DNA of 64,000 nucleotides from Plasmodium malariae (lineage: Eukaryota > Apicomplexa > Aconoidasida > Haemosporida > Plasmodiidae): assembly GCF_900090045.1 (NCBI RefSeq), contig NC_041785.1:1541001-1605000 (forward strand), read 5' to 3'. This document shows positions 56,301 through 64,000 of this stretch, piece after piece. Below the pieces are notes generated by a model. It made no database searches. It had not been told where the DNA came from and saw nothing but the letters and a program-made list of their open reading frames with translations. The stretch's first letter is position 1; the number at the start of each line of letters is the position of its first letter. The translations under genes were made by a program, and so were the position numbers.

Positions 56301-58378
56301 TATGCACCCGGGAGATAAAAGAGGAGAAGTCTAAATTAGGAATCAAGTCAAAGGAGAATTCCAAGTGGAAGTCAAATAATAATATTAACAAAGAAAGGCA
56401 ATCCTCTAATACAGCATGGATTGAAGGGGGAGGATTGTGTGGGCGAGAAGTAGCACAACCAAAAGACAGGCACGCAAACGAGGTGAACGATAACGACCTT
56501 TTCATTTTGAACTATGCACAGAAGCAATCTTTATATCTTTATAATGCAATTAAAAACAGTCGGGATATAAAATGGATCTCACAGTGTTACGACAAAAAGA
56601 GAAATATATTCTACACAAGAGACTATCAAAAGAAGCAGTTTCAAGATTATTACATTAACGCGCTGAACAGTTACAATGAGTTAGTTAAAGAGTACGACGA
56701 GGAATATGCCTGTCTGGGAGAGGAAAAAATGAAAGAAACGGAGGGAGAAAAGGGGCAGGAAAAAAAGGACGAAAAAGAGGAAGAAAACGAGGGCGAAAAA
56801 GAGGAAGAAAACGAGGACGAAAAAGAGGAAGAGAACGAGGACGAAAAAGAGGTAGAAAATGAGAAAGAGAAGGAAAATATTCCAAATTTTTTGAGCCATG
56901 AAAATGTAATCTTCTCAAATAACAGAGATTATCACGTTAGTCATAATCATTATAATGATAATTCCCCCACACATGGATCCCTCGCACAGAGCTACGTATG
57001 TATTAGCAATAACAATTATGATGATACTTCTTGGGATCAACATCAATGCAGGGAGGTGGGCGATGAACTTTACCGACGATGTAAATACGCGGATGGGCAG
57101 GAGTACAAGAATAGGCGGTATGAGCGTGAGGAGTACGAGCGTGATAAATATGAGCATAACGATGAAGAACATAACGCATATGAATATAATCAGCATGAAT
57201 ATAATCAGCATGAATATAATCAGCATAAATATAATCAGCATGAATATAATCAGCATGAATATAATCAGCATGAATATAATCAGCATGAATATAATCAGAA
57301 TGAATATAATCAGCATGAATATAATCAGCATGAATATAATCAGAATGAATATAATCAGAATGAATATAATCAGAATGAATATAATCAGTATGGATACGAG
57401 CAACATGGCCGAAGAGGGGACAGGCCACCAAATGGATTGGCACAAGAAGAAACAAAGAATAAAGAATTTAATTTTGATTATAATATTAACTCAAGGGGAA
57501 TTAGAGAATTTGGTAATACCCTTACTCCACAATGTAGCGGTTACAAAAACTATAATAATTATAACGAAATGACAGAATTAATTAATGAAGATCAAGATAT
57601 TAATTACAACTTATATAATGAAAAAGGGTGTGATGAAGGCAATAGCAGCTTGGCACTTACCAATATGGAAAGGCTAATAAATACAAAAAAGAAATTAGAT
57701 CATCATACCAGTCTTAGGTGTAGGAACGGACAAAATAGAACTAACATGTTGAACGATGAAATGAGGGATGGTAAGGAAAACCATGGGGATAGACTCAACA
57801 AGCTGTACAATGGATGTACAAATGAAGCAAGGAATAAATTAAAACGTATATACGAATATGCTAAATATAATAACAATTACAATAATAGCCATAATAACAG
57901 TAACAATCACGATATTGTATTACGGAATGATATGCATGAAAACGAAAATGCAAATTCTACGTTTTTTGATGATCCTATCTCATCGAGTCTGTATCATATT
58001 AATAGAAACATAAACACTGATCTAGCACATATATCTGGACATAATATAACAAATATGGATTATTACTATTACAACGAAAGAGATGGCTTATTAGATAATA
58101 ACATGGTGGATAATCATGAAATCAAGGATATCACAAAAAATGCTCTCAAGAGCCATAGTAGGCATAGTAACATAAACAAAAAGAATTATTCTATGAATGG
58201 AAAAAACAGTTCCTTTAATGTAATTAATAATGACATAGCTAGTTCTAAGCATATGTTACTCGAACAAGATGCATATTCTAATGAGAAGGAAGAGCGAAAC
58301 ATCGATGCTCTAAAGTTTGACAATAATTATACCAGTAGACAATGCAAGTTAGTTAGTAGTAGCGTAAATAACTTTTAG
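53324..58378 (+). CDS. Large protein of unknown function (1684 residues)
   Basis: A single exon from an ATG in AT-rich context (ATTATGAACTGGG). I recognise no domain. Three more ordered islands can be seen between repeats: residues about 160-270 (FFSMTKDAYKSFNLDKLFLC... a helix-rich stretch), about 525-600 with strand-like IPDVQLKIPGMRIENVVLPY, and about 800-960 (YLINNSHFEFFFSKENIFLC ... FPLNILPLIQDVHYFSFIEK), a hydrophobic-patterned region that looks folded. No signal peptide or clear membrane helix. Low-complexity parts are DNDRNS, KREKDG, EKEEENED and an EYNQH repeat. The second half is Asn/Tyr-rich. Neighbours give no functional hint. The ordered islands would be the regions to use in a profile search. 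Confidence 0.85.
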   Translation: MNWVDKIDFKRVKSSCLEGELKIKNVGNMNAKLNAKNGEMFNKIKRTTNVGSCTGSMNSLSSGPRVSEENGKNERKGKYVENSQNDKNSNYDKNSDNDRNSDNDRNSDNDRNSDNDEENFENLGVPPTKETEEDDIEVHLAHKEKENPLIKEEAGGKSKMSIFFSMTKDAYKSFNLDKLFLCNNNINEFFNDKLTDIHVGDYSGDFKKLCTNAGENIENVIKDKNSIVKIIKKNLGKKNSYILENIYNSFKGTINDFIDVYIEQENEDVESMYTKIYDTHKNFSSTHEMHLRKEKNKLEDGNTIHEHDSGKKYNIDKDIFRRKGKEEINNNNVYFSRDGSKKKEYPHVSKSSSTHIGENTSPYRSNGVFENKHDSINIDKDLSLYESKLLERYDHDTTSYPYNDELKGENNLNLKKKNYLSYGLSKKPEQINHMDYPDKVEYANIIFDYLYNQRDMKMCDYDDKQGLEKKRPSEGKSEKDGKREKDGKREKDGKREKDGSCRKDEKDGKIIAVQVNDKNVFDISPLTEKYKYRSNIILTINKIKNIEKIIEINVSIPDVQLKIPGMRIENVVLPYKCSNEMLTIQIKTLGEREGSEIDEGIEVEEKGKEGKDGNYETKSKGEKYIKMDGNKYNKIIDYRMKKKNVSNFYNEAQETGDRKKEVESSILKCYYVFIPLANIKEEIINKRLILITSKYKEIYEKERLLPETIYLIESKDIISMGEKHMYISIKKCVHGIHYYPGGGTPDGIQSLSRYRSHSGGDENGVVHDLYKKIMSSEHKSNDTFKPTYVSLYNDEVDREIGKIMNEFNLVDKIKIVKLEEKGRYLINNSHFEFFFSKENIFLCSIHNNCRNIEQASSVFNFISNSFIAVKSVIDFFPLNILPLIQDVHYFSFIEKNNFLKLKFILHFLAITESICIHLCSLLNINTEGTYALFQNYLKSVQISDENKKKNYFTFLYTSNRGKQEGGSNLFNYDKPFIFRFQGVIGGEVCGGSVCTREIKEEKSKLGIKSKENSKWKSNNNINKERQSSNTAWIEGGGLCGREVAQPKDRHANEVNDNDLFILNYAQKQSLYLYNAIKNSRDIKWISQCYDKKRNIFYTRDYQKKQFQDYYINALNSYNELVKEYDEEYACLGEEKMKETEGEKGQEKKDEKEEENEGEKEEENEDEKEEENEDEKEVENEKEKENIPNFLSHENVIFSNNRDYHVSHNHYNDNSPTHGSLAQSYVCISNNNYDDTSWDQHQCREVGDELYRRCKYADGQEYKNRRYEREEYERDKYEHNDEEHNAYEYNQHEYNQHEYNQHKYNQHEYNQHEYNQHEYNQHEYNQNEYNQHEYNQHEYNQNEYNQNEYNQNEYNQYGYEQHGRRGDRPPNGLAQEETKNKEFNFDYNINSRGIREFGNTLTPQCSGYKNYNNYNEMTELINEDQDINYNLYNEKGCDEGNSSLALTNMERLINTKKKLDHHTSLRCRNGQNRTNMLNDEMRDGKENHGDRLNKLYNGCTNEARNKLKRIYEYAKYNNNYNNSHNNSNNHDIVLRNDMHENENANSTFFDDPISSSLYHINRNINTDLAHISGHNITNMDYYYYNERDGLLDNNMVDNHEIKDITKNALKSHSRHSNINKKNYSMNGKNSSFNVINNDIASSKHMLLEQDAYSNEKEERNIDALKFDNNYTSRQCKLVSSSVNNF
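57175..57395 (+). repeat. 15-base repeat encoding EYNQH
   Basis: GAATATAATCAGCAT repeated about 14 times, with EYNQN variants at the 3' end, flanked by degenerate YEREEYERDKYE. Smaller in-frame arrays in the same gene lie at 53575-53665 (DNDRNS), 54757-54820 (KREKDG) and 56765-56870 (EKEEENED). Confidence 0.92.
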
Positions 58379-58934
58379 CCTAATGAAAATATTTTCCTTT
58401 ACGGCTTATTGAGGCGTCAAAGGGTAATAAAAAGGAAAATGGAAATGGAATAATAATTGATAATGTATGGATAAAGTAAGGATTAAAGATGAAACATGAA
58501 ATTGAATAAAAAATAGAATAAAAAATTGAATAAAAAATTGAATAAAAAATAGAATAAAAAATTGAATAAAAAATTGAATAAAAAATTGAATAAAAAATTG
58601 AATAAAAAAAAAAAAAAAAAAATTTCACTCTCCTGGTTAACTGCACTACATAGAATACATACTTTTCCCTTTTTTTGTTTTTATTTCATTTAATTTTTTT
58701 ACATTTACAATTTTCCTTTTAGTTTTGTCATATTACAATGTATTACTTTACATTATGCTATACTGTACTGTATTAAACTATATTATGCTATATTACATTT
58801 TACTTTGTTTCTGTTTATTTTTGTTTTTTTGTTTATGAAGTATCAAACGGGAGAAGCAAAACTGGGATTAGGGAGTCGCAACGCGGCGATGCCCCTTTTT
58901 GTCTATTTTAAGAGAGAAGTTTACAGTAATCACT
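58379..58934. other. Convergent intergenic region with a 12 bp array
   Basis: GAATAAAAAATT (12 bp) repeats at 58500-58603. A less AT-rich stretch at 58835-58925 is open on both strands and may be a last exon of the membrane-protein gene or its 3' UTR. Confidence 0.6.
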
Positions 58935-60148
58935 TTACATACTTTCATCATATTTTTTTTGATGTAAATATGTATAGACATAGAGATAACAAAATATCAT
59001 ATGAATCAGAATTAAAAATATTAATAATTTTATCAAACTTTTTTTAAAATTTTTCGATATAAAATGTCTGTACTGAATTATCTTTTCAATAAGGACAACC
59101 ATTTTATTTTTTTTGTCCCAATGACTTGTTTCTTCATTTGAGTTACTTAGTTCTTTTTTCCTTGAGTTTGCAGTCCTTCGAAATTGGAAAATTGTTCGTA
59201 TGTGTAACTCGCATAAGTGTGTGCAGGTAGGCGTATACACATATGCTTAAACATGCGATTAGACATGCAATTAAATATATACACGTATATGTACTCACAA
59301 ACGTACACACGTGTATGTACTCACAAATGTACACACGTGTATGTAATCCCAAACGTGCACACGTATATGTATTCCCAAACGTACACACGTGTATGTAATC
59401 CCAAACGTACACACGTGTATGTAATCCCAAACGTACACACGTGTATGTAATCCCAAACGTACACACGTATATGTATTCCCAAACGTACACACACACCCGT
59501 GTACCCTCACATGCATTTTTGCAAAAAGGTAAAAAAGGGTACCCCTTAATTTTTTACCCATCTAGATTTCAAGTTTTTCCTCTCTTCTTCTTTACCTTTT
59601 ACGCAAATGCACATACAAGGTGAAGTCCGTGTTAATACGAAAGAAAATTTTGGAAAAAAAATTAAAATACACAGTGTCTTCTGAATCAAAATAAATATCA
59701 TAATGCTCGCACTCGATGTTGACAAAACACTGCTTTTTTAAATCGCTTGCTGTAAGAGTGGTGGGGTATTAGTGATCCAGTTGTGTTTAATAAGAATTTA
59801 TTTTATTTTTAACTTATTTTTGCATCTTCTTTTATTTGCCCCTTTGTGGACCAATTTATTGACAATTTTTTTTTATTGTTTGTATTTTTTTTTAGTTTTG
59901 TTTTAGTCTTTCCGCTTACTGTTTAACAGGTTATACCCTCTTGTCAATTTCTTCTTTGAACTACACCCTTGCTCGCAGTAGTTAAACTCCTTATGACAGA
60001 AGTATCGCCAGGAGCAGGAATCGATCTCCTTTATTTCGTATGCTTGATCCTCCTCATATGAATCTACATAAATTATTTGGTAGCATAAGGAAGCTACAAA
60101 TAGATAACTAATTATGCTTAAATAAAAAAATAGTACATTGCTGCTCAT
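58935..60148 (-). CDS. Predicted single-pass membrane protein with Cys-rich ectodomain (three exons)
   Basis: Exons 59920-60148, 59596-59749 and 58935-59175 join at codon phases 1 and 2 to give 207 residues. Donors are A|GTAAGC and AG|GTAAAG, acceptors CTTACAG and TTCGAAG. The start MSSNVLFFYLSIISYLFVAS is a signal peptide or anchor. An acidic stretch and a Cys-rich part follow (DSCSWRYFCHKEFNYCEQGC), then in exon 2 a strand-rich segment (QCFVNIECEHYDIYF). Exon 3 has a charged linker, then a membrane helix (LLIFLILIHMIFCYLYVY) and a short basic tail with KK. The layout resembles p24-type cargo receptors, but I cannot identify a GOLD domain. The exon 3 stop lies right after a strong GTATGT (58942), so a further exon near 58840-58900 is possible. 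The second intron holds a 26 bp minisatellite. Function unknown. Confidence 0.65.
59280..59500. repeat. 26 bp minisatellite in intron
   Basis: About eight copies of a unit like ACGTACACACGTGTATGTAA plus TCCCAA (variants with CTCACAA), within the intron 59176-59595. Frames are open on both strands because the unit has no stop; they are not genes. Confidence 0.9.
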
Positions 60149-60273
60149 GTTTTTATTAACAAGGTGAAATTCCTAGTTGGAGAAGCATAATTTTTAGTTG
60201 TAAACAAAGTAGGTAAACTGTTCAGCATAAAAAGAGTTGGGAGAAGAGAGATAGAAAAACATGAATAGGGATG

Positions 60274-60305
<32 letters not shown>

Positions 60306-60592
60306 AGTACAATTGTGCAAACGTATATGCTACACACACGTTATAACACAATAACGTTCTACATATAAAACGATCAGGAAACTTCTAATGCGTGATAAGG
60401 GGAAAATTTCGTTTTCTGCTTGGCTGAAATTTAGACCTAACAATCATTTTGTGTAATTGCACTTTTATATTTTAAAAATGTGGCATGATGTGAAGCGATA
60501 CGAAGTGATATGAAGTGATATGAAGTGATATAAAGTGATATGAAGTGATATAAAGTGATATGAAGTGATATAAAGTAATGTAATATAATAAA

Positions 60593-60626
<34 letters not shown>

Positions 60627-62106
60627 AACTTTGTGCAGGTTTCTATGAGTCTATATTTCCTTCCATTTTTTTCGACGGCATTATTTTATTCGTTATGCTT
60701 AAGATAGTTATGTCCTTATTTTTGCCTTTTTTTTTTCGCGAAGTTATATGTTCATATATTACGTATGATGCATTTGTATATATACCTAATTACGTACTTA
60801 AATATACTCAAAAAGGCACCTAAATAGGCGCTTAAACATGCATTTAAATACTTTAGTACATGCATGAATATTTATAAAATATATACTGTATACCTACACA
60901 ATGCAAGGGCAAAAATATTATTACTTAACCTTTTAACGGTTTAACTTTTATGAACTCTTCTCTACCCTTCTTAATGCTCGTGAGTACTAAAGAAGGGAAG
61001 TTATTCTAAAATAAATTAACCTCTTCATTGTGGGCTTCTTTTTTTATAATTAGAAAAAAGAGATGATGTACTAGTTCGCCATTTCTTGGTGCATTCATTA
61101 TATACGATTATATATTATATATGATTACATATTATTTATGCATATATATTATTTACGCATATATATTATTTATGCTTATATATTATTTATGCTTATATAT
61201 TATTTATGCTTATATATTATTTATGCTTATATATTATTTATGCTTATATATTATTTAAGCTTATATATTATTTAAGCTTATATATTATTTAAGCTTATAT
61301 ATTAAACATCCTTATATGTTCTTATACTATTCTGCGTTATGGTAGCTTAATTGAAATGGAAAAAAAAAAAAAAAAAAGGCCCTCTAAATGTCCATGCTTG
61401 AACTAACTCCATGCATAAATTATGTACGGCTTTCCATTTTATTTTAAAATTTTGAAAATTTCATAATATCAGAATTTTATATAATCATAATTTTAATATT
61501 CGTAATATCATAATTTCTTAGTTTAACAATTTTATGATCTTTTATCCTTCCTCCTTTTTTTTACCTTTGTTCTGTGCATCTTTCTCCCTTTTTAAAATAT
61601 AATCATTTAAAAAAATATATATGTATGAAAAAAATATTTTTTCGACAGTTAAACTTTTAACCTTTAAAGGATTTGAATGATAACAATACAGAACAACTGA
61701 ATATACGGTGTACTTGTGTGGGAAGTAGTATATACTTGTATATGTACGTACATTCTTACACGTACATGCATTCCTACGTACGTACGTATGCATAAGAACA
61801 ATTTAGTAGATTTTTTTCTTTTATGTCTCAAATATTTTTATTGTCCCATAGCATATGAACTTATAACATACATGTATGTACGCTTAACATACGTGTATGT
61901 ATGTAAGTACATGTAACATACGTGTGTGTATGTTTGTACGTGTAACATACATGTGTGTATGTATGTACGTGTAACATACGTGTTTATATGTATATATGTA
62001 CATGTAACGTATATGTGTGTGCGTACAACATAATGCATATACATGCATGTACATATGATGTATATGTATAAATATATATAGATACATATCCATGTGATAA
62101 CGCGGA
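60149..62106. other. Divergent intergenic region with three tandem arrays
   Basis: Upstream region shared by the membrane-protein gene and SRP68. It has GAAGTGATAT (10 bp) units at 60488-60570, TATGCTTATATATTATT (17 bp) units at 61110-61305 and CATACGTGTGTATGTATGTA-type units of about 30 bp at 61865-62005. No coding stretch or RNA gene recognised. Confidence 0.7.
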
Positions 62107-64000
62107 ATGGAATCTGTGGAGAACGTTTCGAATGATAAAATTAAAGAAAATGGTGAGGTAATGCCACATGGTGGAGTAAGCCTAAACGAAGTGATAGAAT
62201 CTGTGTGCACTGTTACACCTAGTGAGGATGGGAAAAGGGAGGGGAAAGTAAGGAGTAAAGAAAAAATGATGAAAAGGCTGACAAAAGATAAAGTATGTTT
62301 TGATATTTTTTCATATCTAAGGCATATATATAAGAAGTACGGTTTGTATGATGAAGAAATAGAAAGATTTTTGTTGTTTGTTAAGAAAAGGAGAGCAAAA
62401 TTAAAAAAAAAGGTTTTATGTAAAGTGAAAAAAATAGAAAATAAATATTTAACTAAGGTATACGAAACAGATATAGAGGATGAGAAATATTTTGAATTGT
62501 TACTGTTAGATGTTGAAGCTTGTAGATGTAGATATATACAAATAAAGACACATGTAAACGAATTAAAGATTCCATATAGATCTAAATACAGGTATATAAG
62601 ACGAATAAGAAGAGCTTTAGATAAAGTCAAATTTTTAGGTACACTTGTAAATAAAAACTCGGTTGATGCAAATACAGAATTGCAAGTAAAATGTTATCAA
62701 ACATATATTGAAATATCTTACCTTCTAGAAATGAAAAAGTATGAAGAGTGCATTTTAAAAGTGGAAGAGTTTACAAAACTTATAAAGTTAATAAAGCGAA
62801 TTACGCTTAACATGTTTACAAATATTAACAAGGAAAGAAACGAAGAAGTGGGTATAACTGATGGGATTGGAAATATTGGAGGAGGGGGTGGAGTTAACCA
62901 AATTAGTACAAACGAAAATAGTAAAAGTAAAGTAGTAGAACGTAGTATTAAACACACCTTTGATGGAATGGAAAAAAACGAGTTGATGATAAAGAGCAAC
63001 GTACTTATTGAAGAGGAAAAAAGGATAGAACAAATATTTGATTATTTTATATCAACTGTTAACTCATATGAACGTATATGTACATATAATTTAAAAAAAA
63101 ATAAATCAAGCAATTTTAATGAAAAAAGGCAGGATGAAAACTTAGCTGAAGAAGTAAATAACATTACAGAAATAAAAATGAGTGAGGACACAACTACTTG
63201 TGGCTCAAAGCTGGAAATTCACTGTATCGACAATGTAATAACAATTAAATTAAAATGTAGTATATTTGAAATAAAGGATTGTGAACATAATAGTAGTTCT
63301 AACAGAAGTAGTAATAATAGTGGAAGTAGCATTGCGAGTGTATTAAGAATAAAAAATATTTTGGAAGGTTTGAAAAGCGTCGTGCAAGATGAGGAGTTCA
63401 CAACATTAAATGTAGACGTTAACATAAAAGATATTACTAGAGACGATAATTTTCCACTTTTCAAATTTTTAAAAGAATTGGATATAAATTTTACTATAAA
63501 TGAGTATAGAAGTATTTTTGGGAAATATTTCGAATGCTTGTCAGTAGTACATGAACAGTTAATTAAATCAACTAATGAAAATAATAAATTATCAAATGAT
63601 GACAGACTGATGGAAAAAATATGGACAGAACTAGAAAATTATTTACTTTCACAAAAATTATATATAGATACAGAAAGGATACTCCTAGTATTGATGAAAA
63701 ATTTTTATCATGTATACACAAAGAGTGGTTCAAAAAATATTTCATTTGTTAATAAAAAGACGTTAAAGGATATTGTAGATGAAATGCCAGAACTACATAC
63801 AAATATTATTAGATATGCTGATATACTAAAACAAAATATTGAAGAATTAAAAAATTTAGAAAATAATGACAGTTTTATTAATATATTTCAAATAATAAAA
63901 AATGTTAAGTCTTTATGTCTAGCTTGTTATTATGCTATGAATAATAAAAATGCAGAAGCCCATGTATTATTTGATTTAATTAAAACTAGAAATTATATAT
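62107..64000 (+). CDS. SRP68: Signal recognition particle subunit SRP68, 5' part
   Basis: An open frame of 631 codons from the ATG at 62107 to the window edge, without a stop. SRP68 pairs with SRP72 on the S domain of the signal recognition particle RNA and is needed for targeting nascent secretory proteins to the ER. After an acidic leader the RNA-binding region appears at about residues 55-180: VCFDIFSYLRHIYKKYGLYD, a Lys/Arg-rich VKKRRAKLKKKVLCKVKK, then YRSKYRYIRRIRRALDKVKF, the paired-Arg signature of the SRP68 N-terminal domain. Helical-repeat segments follow (YQTYIEISYLLEMKKYEECI), interrupted by Gly/Asn/Ser inserts around 62860-62970 and 63290-63335. The last visible part, SLCLACYYAMNNKNAEAHVL, matches the helical repeats of the family. 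The C-terminus with the SRP72-binding part lies outside the window. Confidence 0.88.
   Translation, partial: MESVENVSNDKIKENGEVMPHGGVSLNEVIESVCTVTPSEDGKREGKVRSKEKMMKRLTKDKVCFDIFSYLRHIYKKYGLYDEEIERFLLFVKKRRAKLKKKVLCKVKKIENKYLTKVYETDIEDEKYFELLLLDVEACRCRYIQIKTHVNELKIPYRSKYRYIRRIRRALDKVKFLGTLVNKNSVDANTELQVKCYQTYIEISYLLEMKKYEECILKVEEFTKLIKLIKRITLNMFTNINKERNEEVGITDGIGNIGGGGGVNQISTNENSKSKVVERSIKHTFDGMEKNELMIKSNVLIEEEKRIEQIFDYFISTVNSYERICTYNLKKNKSSNFNEKRQDENLAEEVNNITEIKMSEDTTTCGSKLEIHCIDNVITIKLKCSIFEIKDCEHNSSSNRSSNNSGSSIASVLRIKNILEGLKSVVQDEEFTTLNVDVNIKDITRDDNFPLFKFLKELDINFTINEYRSIFGKYFECLSVVHEQLIKSTNENNKLSNDDRLMEKIWTELENYLLSQKLYIDTERILLVLMKNFYHVYTKSGSKNISFVNKKTLKDIVDEMPELHTNIIRYADILKQNIEELKNLENNDSFINIFQIIKNVKSLCLACYYAMNNKNAEAHVLFDLIKTRNYI

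Noticed and set aside
59217..59496. Open frames on both strands in the 26 bp repeat
   Set aside because: Minisatellite without stop codons, within an intron.
59280..59500. CRISPR-like spaced repeats
   Set aside because: Contiguous tandem copies with no unique spacers, in a eukaryotic nuclear genome; the same holds for all other arrays here.
58835..59650. Plus-strand spliced model starting MKYQTGEAKLGLGSRNAAM and continuing through about 59171-59230 and 59576-59690
   Set aside because: It overlaps the minus-strand three-exon membrane-protein gene, which has longer exons, a signal peptide, a membrane helix and two exact phase matches. The plus frames are probably shadows.

Overview
The window is nuclear DNA from a malaria parasite (genus Plasmodium). 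It is extremely AT-rich. Intergenic DNA is built of poly-A/poly-T and TATA tracts, exons are interrupted by short AT introns, and proteins carry long Asn/Lys/Glu low-complexity inserts. The apicomplexan gene set is also typical: an ApiAP2 factor, chorismate synthase and a VTC polyphosphate polymerase. Species is not decided by what I can see; base composition would suit a P. malariae/P. ovale-like genome. From memory, the order NAB2 - chorismate synthase - AP2Tel - leucyl-tRNA synthetase ... CDKAL1-like - SRP68 is the order on P. falciparum chromosome 6, so this looks like a conserved syntenic block.

Layout. 1-1288 (+): 3' part of a NAB2/ZC3H14-like CCCH zinc-finger protein in four exons. 2731-4599 (+): chorismate synthase with two low-complexity inserts. 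4600-14212: almost 10 kb without a convincing gene, opening with a 1.1 kb minisatellite. 14213-25732 (+): a giant ApiAP2 protein (AP2Tel-like) whose frame is broken once by an apparent missing base at about 18330. 25733-28876: convergent gap with a 400 bp repeat and a possible small spliced gene. 28877-33181 (-): cytosolic leucyl-tRNA synthetase. 35488-37104 (+): RUS/DUF647 family protein. 37989-38596 (-): spliced complex III subunit 9 (QCR9-like). 39887-41248 (+): RsmE-type rRNA methyltransferase. 42032-42406 (-): small, probably mitochondrial protein. 43620-45958 (-): VTC polyphosphate polymerase. 48540-51199 (+): CDKAL1-like tRNA methylthiotransferase, split by a frameshift in a 25-A run. 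53324-58378 (+): 1684-residue protein of unknown function. 58935-60148 (-): three-exon predicted membrane protein. 62107-64000 (+): 5' part of SRP68.

Several short multi-exon genes were assembled by matching splice sites and codon phase (42975-43518, 46519-47366, 52201-52791, 58935-60148, 28297-28738). They carry decreasing certainty and need RNA evidence. The genes do not form an operon; they are monocistronic housekeeping genes on both strands. By theme they cover mRNA export and polyadenylation (NAB2), translation (LeuRS, RsmE, CDKAL1-like), protein targeting (SRP68), mitochondrial respiration (QCR9), phosphate storage (VTC), aromatic precursor synthesis (chorismate synthase) and telomere/transcription control (AP2Tel).
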